Of a stretch of DNA of 64,000 nt, positions 8,692 to 16,249 are shown one piece after another. The stretch covers positions 744,001 to 808,000 of the forward strand of contig NZ_JAPDHZ010000003.1 in assembly GCF_029525555.1 (NCBI RefSeq), written 5' to 3'. Origin of the DNA: Cohnella ginsengisoli (lineage in GTDB: Bacteria > Bacillota > Bacilli > Paenibacillales > Paenibacillaceae). Under the pieces are notes generated by a model. It made no database searches and was not told the DNA's origin. It was given only the letters and a program-made list of their open reading frames with translations. The position numbers were made by a program, and so were the translations under genes. Each line of letters opens with the position of its first letter. Within the stretch, counting starts at the first letter, position 1.

Positions 8692-9840
8692 CTATCGCAT
8701 CGCCTTTTTCACTTCGACTCTGACCAGGCAGCGATCGTCCGGCCGCCGGTCCAGAGATTCCTGGACGAGCAGGCTTTCGAGCGCTTGGTGGTCGCCCTCG
8801 GACTCCATAATCGTGCCCGTAAGCTGCTCGATTCGCTGCTCCATGTCGCCCGGGAACAAATCGAGCAACCCGTCTGTGAACAGATGAAGCACGTCTCCCG
8901 TTCGTATGCTTGCCGTCTCCATCTGCACGTTCATCTGCTCGAACATGCCGATCGGGGGCGCCGTCGCGGAGAGCTGCTGCGTGCCGCCGTTTCCTCTCGT
9001 GATAAGGCCCGGCGGGTGGCCGGCGTTGACGTATTCGATGATCCCGTTCTCCAGATCGATCCAGGCGCAAATGCCGGTGCAGTAGTATTGCACCATTTCG
9101 TTCTCGTATTGAAGCTGCAGCAGGCGCCGGTTCAGCTCGTGGACGATGCGCTTCGGCGTCACCGTCGTGCGCATCGCTTCGTGCAGTACCGACGCGGTGA
9201 ACATGCTGATTAGCGAGGAAGAGATCCCGTGCCCCATCGCGTCCATGATGGCGATCAAATAATGATTCGAATCGAGCGCATGCCAGGCATATAGATCTCC
9301 CGCCAGCCCTTCCGACGCTCGGAAGTACGCCTGCACGCTCAGATTTTCGCCGTCGACGTCGTTGGGCATGACGGCTTCCTGGACCTGCCTTGCCAGGCTC
9401 AGCTCCTCGTGCAGCCTCCGGTCCCGCTCTTTATGCCAGTCGAGCTCGGTCTTCAGGCGAAGGGCCGATCGAATTCGCGCCAGCAGCTCGATCTTGTTGA
9501 TCGGCTTGGTCACGTAGTCCGTCGCTCCGGCATCAAGTGCCTCCGCCAGCTTGCGGGAATCGCCGATCGCGGTAACCATGATGACGGGGATATCGCGGAG
9601 GCGTTCGTCCTTCTGAAGCAAGCCGCATGCCTCGATGCCGTCCATGCCGGGCATCATCAGGTCGAGCAGGATTAGATTGATCGCCGTGGGCGCCTGGGCG
9701 CTTCGATTGTCAGACCTTAGGATATCGAACATCTCATCGGCAGAATAGGCGATCTGCACGTCCTCGTATCCCGATCGGTTCAGCATCTCCCGGACAACCA
9801 TCACGTTCATCGGATTGTCGTCTACGACTAAAATGCTCAT
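8692..9840 (-). CDS. Response regulator receiver / PP2C (SpoIIE-type) phosphatase, RsbY-like
   Basis: A receiver domain comes first (ILVVDDNPMNVMVV, phospho-acceptor in LILLDLMMPGMDG, then KPINKIELL). A short coiled linker (RRLHEELSLARQVQEAVMP) and a PP2C phosphatase domain follow, with GDLYAW, IMDAMGHGISSSL, NAGHPPGL and a late DDR metal ligand. This architecture equals Bacillus cereus RsbY, which dephosphorylates RsbV and so activates SigB when phosphorylated by RsbK. The start at 9840 has GAGGAGA upstream. It lies 147 bases before the CheR-like gene in the same direction, consistent with the rsbY-rsbM pair. No rsbK is present in the window. Confidence 0.85.
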   Translation of the reverse strand: MSILVVDDNPMNVMVVREMLNRSGYEDVQIAYSADEMFDILRSDNRSAQAPTAINLILLDLMMPGMDGIEACGLLQKDERLRDIPVIMVTAIGDSRKLAEALDAGATDYVTKPINKIELLARIRSALRLKTELDWHKERDRRLHEELSLARQVQEAVMPNDVDGENLSVQAYFRASEGLAGDLYAWHALDSNHYLIAIMDAMGHGISSSLISMFTASVLHEAMRTTVTPKRIVHELNRRLLQLQYENEMVQYYCTGICAWIDLENGIIEYVNAGHPPGLITRGNGGTQQLSATAPPIGMFEQMNVQMETASIRTGDVLHLFTDGLLDLFPGDMEQRIEQLTGTIMESEGDHQALESLLVQESLDRRPDDRCLVRVEVKKAMR

Positions 9841-9914
9841 TGTCCAATTCTCCTCGCCTGTATCATACGTTAAAGTTATCGCAGCGGATGGCCGGTGTAA
9901 AGCAAAGCCGGCAA

Positions 9915-9963
9915 ACGGGAATAAGGAATGAGCAGGCGAATGCCTCTCATTCCTTATTCCCGT
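9915..9963. terminator. Long perfect hairpin between stress genes, possible terminator
   Basis: ACGGGAATAAGGAATGAG and CTCATTCCTTATTCCCGT form an 18-base-pair perfect stem. Inside it AGGC/GCCT adds four more pairs around GAAT with one unpaired base. It lies 61 bases after the gene ending at 10024 and before the RsbY-like gene. The minus-strand tail is only TTTG, so termination is not certain. Confidence 0.55.
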
Positions 9964-10023
9964 CAACCAGCCTCCCTAATCTTGGAAAGCGAGAAATGCA
10001 ACTTCGAGATCAATGCTTTGAGA

Positions 10024-10350
10024 TCAATGCTTCGCGAGAACGAGCACCTTGCCCCGATCGAGCTCCGCTTCGTACTGCTCCGCCTCGGAGGCGTCGAATC
10101 CGAGCGACTTGATTTTCGACCTGAGCTCGTCGCCACGGTCCCTGAACAAGTTCGCCACGGATTGGATCACGCCCTCTTCGGAGGCGCCGATGGTATTGGC
10201 GTTCGCCACGTCAGCGATTCGGTCCGTTCGGCTCTCGCCGTGCGCCAGGACGTAAATTTCCTCTTCCCTATAGCCTTGGCGGTGCAAATCCTTCACCGTG
10301 TCAAACGCTTCGAGTCCGTTGTTCACCAGCTTGGCATAAGCCCTATCCAT
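10024..10350 (-). CDS. YflT-like general stress protein
   Basis: This 108-residue protein starts AYAKLVNNGLEAFDTVKDL, continues EEIYVLAHGESRTDRIADVAN and closes with LDRGKVLVLAKH. That is the alpha/beta layout of the heat-induced stress protein YflT family, here without an inserted linker. AGGAGG lies seven bases before the ATG. Homologs are SigB-controlled in Bacillus, yet I could not find a convincing GGGTAA promoter upstream, so its control may differ. It is the second of three family members in the window, with those at 7080 and 57379. Confidence 0.78.
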   Translation of the reverse strand: MDRAYAKLVNNGLEAFDTVKDLHRQGYREEEIYVLAHGESRTDRIADVANANTIGASEEGVIQSVANLFRDRGDELRSKIKSLGFDASEAEQYEAELDRGKVLVLAKH

Positions 10351-10427
10351 ATCGATTCCTCCTCGTCCGTTCTTCTTATTTTTGTCTTACTTCTTATCGG
10401 CTAAGACTATACCTTCAATCAAAATCG

Positions 10428-11003
10428 TCAGTTGTGACTGTGACCGTTATATACCCGATGCGAGCCGGGCTGAAACGGTTCCGGAACGTACGCGGCGCTG
10501 TCGTACAAGCGATGTTCCTCTTCCTGCCGTTCTGCCGCGAGCACCGCTTTTTCCTCTTTGTTCTGCTGCTTGGCGCTTCGAATGGCCGATACGACGTTCA
10601 TGCCAATCTTGAACCACTCGGTCCATGTCTTCTTGTGTTCGGGACCGGGCTCGAGAGCGGCTACCTGCTGCCTGACCGCACGGGACAAGGTCGACGAGAT
10701 ATCCCTTACGGCCCCCGTCGTCTCCTTCAGCGTCGTTCCGGCATTGCGCGCCGCGTGGAAGAAGTCGTCCGTCGAACGAATCTTGTTCTTCACGTCCTCG
10801 GAAATGACCTTAACGTTGTTGGTCAAGTCCTCGACCTTCGTATGCAGCATCCCTACCGTCTGATTCGCTTCCTTGATCGTGCCTTGTACGGAGACCAGCG
10901 TCTCCCGGGCCGCCTTCAAGGTGACGATCAAGTATACGCAAAGGGCGGCGAAGCTGATCGCGACGACGACGACGCTCCAAGCCATCAATGCCTGGTTGCT
11001 CAT
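10428..11003 (-). CDS. DUF948 (YtxG-like) membrane-anchored stress protein
   Basis: The start at 11003 follows AAGGAAGGTGATACGC. One N-terminal membrane helix (LMAWSVVVVAISFAALCVYLIVTL is the region, residues about 6-30) is followed by a long amphipathic helical stretch with hydrophobic heptads (TIKEANQTVGMLHTKVEDL), as in DUF948 proteins. The C-terminal third is polar, with a KQQNKEEKAVLAAERQEEE coil. The family is known from stress operons beside YtxH but has no established mechanism. A SigB-type promoter, GTTTCG-N14-GGGTAA, lies 53 bases upstream. About 191 residues. Confidence 0.8.
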   Translation of the reverse strand: MSNQALMAWSVVVVAISFAALCVYLIVTLKAARETLVSVQGTIKEANQTVGMLHTKVEDLTNNVKVISEDVKNKIRSTDDFFHAARNAGTTLKETTGAVRDISSTLSRAVRQQVAALEPGPEHKKTWTEWFKIGMNVVSAIRSAKQQNKEEKAVLAAERQEEEHRLYDSAAYVPEPFQPGSHRVYNGHSHN

Positions 11004-11055
11004 GCGTATCACCTTCCTTTCTCGGGAATTTCGAATGTCTCTTGCATATCGTCAA

Positions 11056-11081
11056 TTACCCTTGCCGCCTGGCGGCGAAAC
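11056..11081 (-). promoter_or_regulatory. SigB-type promoter for the DUF948 gene
   Basis: On the minus strand GTTTCG, 14 bases, GGGTAA, about 52 bases before the start at 11003. Confidence 0.65.
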
Positions 11082-11386
11082 GACGTTCCTGGCTTCTCCG
11101 GGGCGAAGCTTAAAGTCCTCCCGCACGTAAAATCAAGAAGTTAATGTAGGATTAATTTGCCTCGATCCGCAGGTGATTCAGCGGGTCAGGGCAGTGGTAA
11201 GGATGCAGCAAGATCATACCGATGCTCGAAACTAGCGGGGGCTGGACAGGACGATATGAAATTCGCGAAAATTCGCGGCGTCCGTTCGGCAAGGCGGTAG
11301 AGTCGTTCATTGAAAGAGCTCGGCCATCCCCGACCCGCCACGATCCCGCAAGGTATGACCATCTTTCATACTTAGGAGGCGTTCTT
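11082..11386. other. Intergenic stretch with no gene seen
   Basis: This stretch separates the DUF948 gene from the divergent DUF1328 gene. I see no coding frame with a ribosome site and no SigB-type promoter on the plus strand. The only notable sequence is a short direct repeat of AAATTCGCG near 11260. Confidence 0.5.
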
Positions 11387-11551
11387 ATGTTATACTGGGC
11401 ATTTATTTTCCTGCTCGTCGCCATCGTCGCTGCCATCTTCGGATTCGGCGGCATCGTCGGCGCAGCTGTCGGCGTAGCCAAGTTCCTTTTCTTCCTGTTC
11501 CTGATCCTGTTCGTCATTTCGCTCATCTTCGGCCGTCGCCGGAATTTATAA
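11387..11551 (+). CDS. DUF1328 (YtjA-like) small membrane protein
   Basis: Fifty-four residues, almost entirely hydrophobic, with two membrane helices joined by a glycine turn ([18 protein letters not shown]) and a positively charged end (FGRRRNL). This matches the DUF1328 family of small integral membrane proteins of unknown function. TAGGAGG lies ten bases before the ATG, well inside a longer open frame whose upstream part has no ribosome site. Its placement beside the stress island suggests envelope stress, but nothing in the promoter shows it. Confidence 0.78.
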   Translation: MLYWAFIFLLVAIVAAIFGFGGIVGAAVGVAKFLFFLFLILFVISLIFGRRRNL

Positions 11552-11851
11552 CGCGCAAACGCGCCGGCGACCGGTAAATCGCTTCTTAATATAATGCTTA
11601 AATGCGCATATATATAAGAAGCGTTTGTACCCGAGAAAGGGCAAGATCGCAAAAGGCAATCGGCTGCGGGGCCATTCCGCAACGATTGCCTTTTTGCTGC
11701 GTTCGCCCGACCGTTCGTTCGGATGAGGGAACCGAAATGCATGAATTTCTGACAATTCCTGTTTCATCGGCCGTCGAAATGCGTTAAGTAAAGTACATGC
11801 CGCTTGCGCCGTATGGCGATGGCAATCCCCGTCACGGAGGTCGACACGCCC
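11552..11851. other. Intergenic stretch holding one terminator
   Basis: Apart from the hairpin at 11651-11695 I see no gene or recognisable regulatory site in these 300 bases. Confidence 0.5.
11651..11695 (+). terminator. Intrinsic terminator downstream of the DUF1328 gene
   Basis: AAAAGGCAATCG and CGATTGCCTTTT form a 12-base-pair stem with an inner TGCGG/CCGCA helix, followed by further T residues. Confidence 0.75.
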
Positions 11852-12838
11852 ATGCAAGCATTGTTACTCGGCGCGAATCCGGCGGCAAGCCGCTTTGGAG
11901 CGTGGACGACCCCGGTCGTCAATCGCCCATGGATCGAGCATTTGGTCTCGCGGGGACGCGAGCAAGGCGTCCTCGAACTCGTCGTCGCGGTCGGTCAGCA
12001 AGACGGGCCAGAACTGATGGGACTGCTTGGAGACGGATCCCGTTTTGGCATGCGCGTCGCTTATCTAACCGGTTGGGAGTCGTTCGGCACGGCGGGTACG
12101 ATTAAGGTGGCCGAGCCGCTGCTTCGGGACCGGTTCGCCGTTTTTCACCCCGCTGCCATTCACGCGTTTCGCCTCGACGAGGCGATGGCGTTCCATGCCG
12201 GACGGGACGCGCTGGCGACGCTCTGTCTGACGCCGAGCGGACGCGATTCGCCGTACGGAATCGCCAAGGTCGGATCCGAAGGTGACGTCCTCTCGCTCGT
12301 CCCGGAGCCAAGCCCGCAGAATGCGCCGTCTAACCTTCTCAACTCGGGCGTATATATGATGAGTAAATCCGCGCTGTCGCACATCCCGGAAGGACGGCAC
12401 GTCTCATTGGAAAACGAAACATTTCCTCTCCTGATCGGCAATGGAAGCAAGATTTCCGGCTACATACCGGATACCTATTGCATGATGGCAACCTCGCCCG
12501 AGAGCTATGCCCAGCTTCACTGGGACCTGCTTGACCGCAAGCTTCCGCTTTCGATCAGCGGTACGGAAATGAACGAACAAGGCATTTGGATCGGCAAAGG
12601 CGCGGTCATCGGCAAAGGCGTGCTGCTCGTGCCCCCCGTCGTGATCGGAGCGTATGCCAAGATCGGCGACAAAGCGATCGTCGGTCCGTATTCGGTCATC
12701 GGCTCCCATAGCAGCATCGGCCAAGGCGCCAGAATCTCCAAAACGATCGTGCCTGCCCGATCCGTCGTCGCCGATTCGTCGCGGATCAGCGAGCATGCTT
12801 ACGGCTCCGGCGTCTCAGTCGCCGAAGCTACTCTTTGA
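11852..12838 (+). CDS. Nucleotidyltransferase with left-handed beta-helix domain (NDP-sugar pyrophosphorylase-like)
   Basis: The start at 11852 follows GGAGG by eleven bases and begins MQALLLGANPAASRFG. That is close to the NTP-transferase start, but the usual GGxGTRL loop is altered. The middle holds TAGTIKVAEPLL and NSGVYMMSKSAL. The C-terminal 90 residues are hexapeptide repeats (IWIGKGAVIGKGVLLVPPVVIGAYAKIG) forming a beta-helix. Enzymes of this plan make NDP-sugars. Since the glycine-rich loop is degenerate, activity is not assured and a regulatory role is possible. It is the first gene of a three-gene unit with a GT4 enzyme and a six-hairpin-type protein. Confidence 0.72.
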   Translation: MQALLLGANPAASRFGAWTTPVVNRPWIEHLVSRGREQGVLELVVAVGQQDGPELMGLLGDGSRFGMRVAYLTGWESFGTAGTIKVAEPLLRDRFAVFHPAAIHAFRLDEAMAFHAGRDALATLCLTPSGRDSPYGIAKVGSEGDVLSLVPEPSPQNAPSNLLNSGVYMMSKSALSHIPEGRHVSLENETFPLLIGNGSKISGYIPDTYCMMATSPESYAQLHWDLLDRKLPLSISGTEMNEQGIWIGKGAVIGKGVLLVPPVVIGAYAKIGDKAIVGPYSVIGSHSSIGQGARISKTIVPARSVVADSSRISEHAYGSGVSVAEATL

Positions 12839-12881
12839 AGTTAGCAGATTAGCTACTACAAGCTGGAGGTGCGACATTTTA

Positions 12882-14063
12882 ATGAGTCCAAAAACCTTTC
12901 AAATCGCCTATGTGAGCACCTACGTTCCGAAGAAATGCGGCTTGGCCACGTACACGCACCATCTTCGGGAAGCGGTTCGAGTAGCCCACAACGGCATTTT
13001 TCCGGATCCGATCGTCGCCATGTGCAACGAAGACGAGCTGGAGCTTTATAATGAAAGCTGGCACTATCCCCTTCTTAAAAACGATAAAGAAGAATACCGC
13101 AAAATGGCGGATTATTTGAACCGAAGCGCCGTCGACATCGTATCCCTTCAGCACGAATTCGGAATCTTCGGCGGAGAAGCCGGCTCCTACGCGCTTGAGC
13201 TGCTGAACAGGCTGAACAAACCGGTCGTCACGACCTTCCATACCGTATTCGAAAACCCGCAAGAGCCCTACGCCGCCGTTCAAGCCGAAATCGCGAACCG
13301 AAGCGACCGCATTCACGTCATGAATCGCAAGGCGATCGGTTATTTGAACGACAACTTCGGCATCCCGCTGGAGAAGATCTCTTATATCCCGCACGGAACG
13401 CCCGTACCGAGCAAAGCGGACCGGATCCGGACGCGCAGCGAATACGGCTGGGAGCAACGCAAGGTCGTCTTCCAATTCGGCCTGCTCAGCCGCAGCAAAG
13501 GCGTAGAGCTGATCCTGCGCTCCATGGCCGCCGCCGTGAAGGCCGTGCCAGATCTGCTCTACGTGCTGGCCGGACAGACGCATCCCGAAGTGCGCAAGCA
13601 CGAAGGAGAAGCCTACCGTGAAGAGTTGAACGCCTTGATCGAGGAACTCGGCCTGCAGCATCATGTGCGCATGATCGATCGTTATATCCCGGAAGAAGAG
13701 CTCACGTCCCTGCTGCAAGCGTGCGATCTGTACGTGACGCCGTATCCCGGCATGCAGCAGATCACGAGCGGCACGCTAGCCTACGCGGTCGGATTAGGCC
13801 GGCCGGTGCTTAGCACGCCTTATATTTACGCGAAGGATCTGCTTCAAGGCTGCGAGGAGCTCCTGCTCCCGTACGGCGACGTCGAGGCTTGGAGCGTGAA
13901 GCTGATCGAGCTCTTCTCCTATCCGGAGAAGCTCAAGCTGTGCGAGAAGATGGTTGCCGATATCGGCAAAAGCATGCAATGGCCGGTCGTGGGCCAAGAA
14001 TACCTGCAGCTGCTGGAACGTACCGCTGCGGAGAAACGTTGGAGGATGGCCGATGTTATATAA
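12882..14063 (+). CDS. GT4-family glycosyltransferase
   Basis: The start at 12882 follows CTGGAGGT. The N-terminal Rossmann domain opens IAYVSTYVPKKCGLATYTHHL and contains VSLQHEFGIFGGEAG. The C-terminal domain shows FGLLSRSKGVELILRSM and TPYPGMQQITSGTLAYAVGLG, the donor-binding region of GT-B retaining transferases. The protein of 393 residues is cytoplasmic with no membrane segment. The gene overlaps the next one by eleven bases (ATGTTATATAA), so the two are translationally coupled and the products probably work on the same glycan. Sugar donor and acceptor cannot be told from sequence. Confidence 0.82.
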   Translation: MSPKTFQIAYVSTYVPKKCGLATYTHHLREAVRVAHNGIFPDPIVAMCNEDELELYNESWHYPLLKNDKEEYRKMADYLNRSAVDIVSLQHEFGIFGGEAGSYALELLNRLNKPVVTTFHTVFENPQEPYAAVQAEIANRSDRIHVMNRKAIGYLNDNFGIPLEKISYIPHGTPVPSKADRIRTRSEYGWEQRKVVFQFGLLSRSKGVELILRSMAAAVKAVPDLLYVLAGQTHPEVRKHEGEAYREELNALIEELGLQHHVRMIDRYIPEEELTSLLQACDLYVTPYPGMQQITSGTLAYAVGLGRPVLSTPYIYAKDLLQGCEELLLPYGDVEAWSVKLIELFSYPEKLKLCEKMVADIGKSMQWPVVGQEYLQLLERTAAEKRWRMADVI

Positions 14064-15393
14064 CCCGAAGGGGCGGAGCCATCCGCCCTCTTTTACCCAT
14101 TTACGGCGAATGACGGACGATACGGGGCTGCTCGAGCACGCGCTCGGGCGAACGCCCCGCAGACGCGAAGGTTATACGACGGACGATAATGCGCGATCGC
14201 TTTGGGCTGTCACCGAATGGCTGCGGGACGTGCCCGGCGCGGAGGTAGGCGAAGCCGATCGGCTTCAGTTGCTCGAACTGGCATCCATTTATTTATCGTT
14301 CATGCTGTGGCAGCAAAAAGAAGACGGCTGGTGGCACAACAACGTCGCCTATGATCGCTCTCCGGAGTCCGAATCGGTCTCGTACGACTGCCAGGGACGT
14401 TCGATCTGGGCTTGCGTCAGCGCCTGGGTCGGACTGCCCGATTCGCACAAGGACGCGGCGAAGTCAATGTTCGAATGCGCCATGCCTACGCTGGGGCGAC
14501 TCGGTTCGCTGCGCGGCAAAGCCTACGCGCTGTCGGCCTGCGCGCATGCGCTCGAGAGCGAACGTCTCGGCGCGATCTCCTTCAAGCCGGGCTGGCGCGA
14601 GCAGCTCAAGACGCACGTGGTGCGTTTTCAAGACGAGCTGATCGAAACGTTCCTGCGCCACTCGGACGAGGAATGGCGCTGGTTCGAGCCGCAGATGAGC
14701 TACGGCAACGGCGTGCTTCCTTGGGCGCTGCTGCGATCCTACCGGGTGACCCATGCGCCCGAAGCGCTGGAGATCGGTCTCGACAGCCTTTCCTCCCTGC
14801 AAGCGGCGATGACCGCGGAAGAAGGGTGGTTCCGGCCGATCGGCAATGCCGGCTGGCGCAACCGTGCGCGCAGCAGCAAATGGGACCAGCAGCCGCTCGA
14901 GATCCTCAAGCTGGCGTTGGCGCTCGAGGAAGGCGCCATCGCGCTGGAGGAAGCGGGCAAGCAGGGCGTCGCGCTGCTGCTCGCCTACGATCAAGCCGTG
15001 CCTCCGCAAGGCGGCGCGGATGCTAGACCGACGGGCGGAGACCGCGGCACGAGCGGATTCCGCGGCACCGGCGCCATCCGCGCGCCGGAGGTGGGGATCG
15101 CGCTCGCCGTCCGTTCCGAGACCGAGGAAGGCCCGGCGGAGGAGCGCGGCGAAGCCAAAACGGCAAGCGAAGCCGACGCGCATGCGATCGAGGTCGCCGA
15201 CTACGCGGCGCAGCTGCGGGTCGCGCGCAATCGCTGCCTCCAATGGTTTTTCGGCGACAACGATCTCGGCGCCATCATGGCCGACGAACGCGACGGCAGC
15301 GGCTGCGACGGCCTTCAGGAGAACGGCCCCAACGTCAACTGCGGCGCGGAGTCTACCATCTCTTATCTGCTGACGGCGGCCTTGTGCCGCTGA
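14053..15393 (+). CDS. Six-hairpin (alpha/alpha toroid) glycan enzyme-like protein coupled to GT4
   Basis: GGAGG sits seven bases before the ATG at 14053. The protein begins MLYNPKGRSHPPSFTHLRRM then GYTTDDNARSLWAV. This signature recurs in proteins encoded next to or fused with GT4 transferases and is often annotated as a glycosyltransferase-associated domain. Repeated aromatic-rich helices (WQQKEDGWWHNN, EEWRWFEPQMSYGNGVLPWALL) fit an alpha/alpha barrel. An insertion of about 75 low-complexity residues (positions about 325-400) splits the last hairpins before CLQWFFGDNDLGAIM. Catalysis is unproven; it may trim or transfer the glycan made by its neighbour. Confidence 0.7.
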   Translation: MLYNPKGRSHPPSFTHLRRMTDDTGLLEHALGRTPRRREGYTTDDNARSLWAVTEWLRDVPGAEVGEADRLQLLELASIYLSFMLWQQKEDGWWHNNVAYDRSPESESVSYDCQGRSIWACVSAWVGLPDSHKDAAKSMFECAMPTLGRLGSLRGKAYALSACAHALESERLGAISFKPGWREQLKTHVVRFQDELIETFLRHSDEEWRWFEPQMSYGNGVLPWALLRSYRVTHAPEALEIGLDSLSSLQAAMTAEEGWFRPIGNAGWRNRARSSKWDQQPLEILKLALALEEGAIALEEAGKQGVALLLAYDQAVPPQGGADARPTGGDRGTSGFRGTGAIRAPEVGIALAVRSETEEGPAEERGEAKTASEADAHAIEVADYAAQLRVARNRCLQWFFGDNDLGAIMADERDGSGCDGLQENGPNVNCGAESTISYLLTAALCR

Positions 15394-15412
15394 AGGCTTG
15401 GACACGTTTAAT

Positions 15413-15445
15413 GGATCCCCTGCCGGGAGGCGGGGGGATTTTTTT
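15413..15445 (+). terminator. Intrinsic terminator after the GT4 operon
   Basis: ATCCCCTGCC pairs with GGCGGGGGGAT around GGGA, followed by T residues. The T run also contributes to the stop codon of the convergent gene. Confidence 0.75.
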
Positions 15446-16119
15446 AGCGGTAAGTGTGCGTGTGCTTTCGCTCGGCAGCAGAGCGCTCTAGAATGACCAA
15501 CCCTTTTTTGCTCAAGTGCGAGTGTGTGCTTTCCGATTGAACGATAGCCGACCTGCAGCTGTTCGACCAACTCCCCAACTTTCACGTTACCGGCTTGCTC
15601 CCGCGCATAATGCAAGATCGCCCGCTCGTACACGTTCAGCCTCGGCCGGTCCTTGGGAGCGATGAAGCCCCAGGCCGACAGCGCAGCGAGCAGCGTTTGC
15701 TGGCAGCGCCTCGGTTTTTCGAGCATGTCGTCGCGCGAAAAGCGGAGCAGGTGCCAGCCATCGATAAGCAAATGATTCTGTCGCTCCAGATTGTCGGCAT
15801 ACTTCCATCGGCTCACGTCGCGTAAGTGCGTGCCGAAGGCATCTGCCTCCATCAGCAATCCTCGAGGACGCCAGATCGGATGGAGGAAGCCGTAATCGCT
15901 AAATCGCGTGCCGTCCTTGAGATCCGTGATATCCATCTCGGGAATCAAGCCCGCGAGATCGCCTCTTACCTCCCACCAAACTTGCTGGGCCAGCAGTTTC
16001 TCGTTAAACCTGTCCAGCAGCAGCCTCCTTTTCCGCTCCCCAGCGCTCGCCTTGATCGCCTTCTCCATCATCTCGTCATAAGCGCGCTCGAATGCCGGAT
16101 CCGTGCTCATGCTCATCAT
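15444..16119 (-). CDS. Putative PD-(D/E)XK-fold protein with winged helix, paralog 1 (frameshifted)
   Basis: The N-terminal helical part (RFNEKLLAQQVWWEVRGDL) leads to a nuclease-like core with D in RFSDYGF and E-x-D in LLMEADAFGTHLRD, then KYADNLERQNHLLIDGWHLLRFSRDD. This resembles very-short-patch/DUF559 endonucleases, but the usual E-x-K lysine is aspartate. The C-terminal 65 residues (ERAILHYAREQAGNVKVGELVEQLQVGYRSI, residue block) form a winged helix. The T6 run at 15504-15509 breaks the last 25 codons; removing one base gives KGLVILERSAAERKHTHTYR. The gene has its own promoter and leader hairpin, like its paralogs at 27208 and 41090. About 224 residues; function unknown. Confidence 0.65.
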
Positions 16120-16132
16120 CTCTTCCCTCTGA

Positions 16133-16179
16133 AAATCAAAACAGGCCGCCCGCCGGATCTGCTCCGACGAACGGCCTGT
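16133..16179 (-). terminator. Leader hairpin/terminator upstream of nuclease-like paralog 1
   Basis: ACAGGCCG and CGGCCTGT enclose a 23-base GC-rich loop, followed on the minus strand by TTTTGATTTT. It lies between a promoter and the start at 16119, preceded by GAAGCACA. It could end rluA transcription or attenuate the paralog. Confidence 0.65.
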
Positions 16180-16212
16180 GCTTCAGGACCATGCAATCTT
16201 TCGTTTGCTTAT

Positions 16213-16241
16213 AAAATACAATCTGCAGCGTAAAGAAGCAA
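16213..16241 (-). promoter_or_regulatory. Candidate SigA promoter of nuclease-like paralog 1
   Basis: On the minus strand TTGCTT, 17 bases, TATTTT. It lies inside the last codons and 3' end of the RluA gene and just upstream of the leader hairpin. Confidence 0.5.
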
Positions 16242-16249
16242 GCGAATGT

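Noticed and set aside
14464-15443. Minus-strand continuation of paralog 1 as a 551-residue protein
   Set aside because: The extension results from a frame error at 15504-15509. It runs antisense through the toroid-domain gene and has no conserved sequence.
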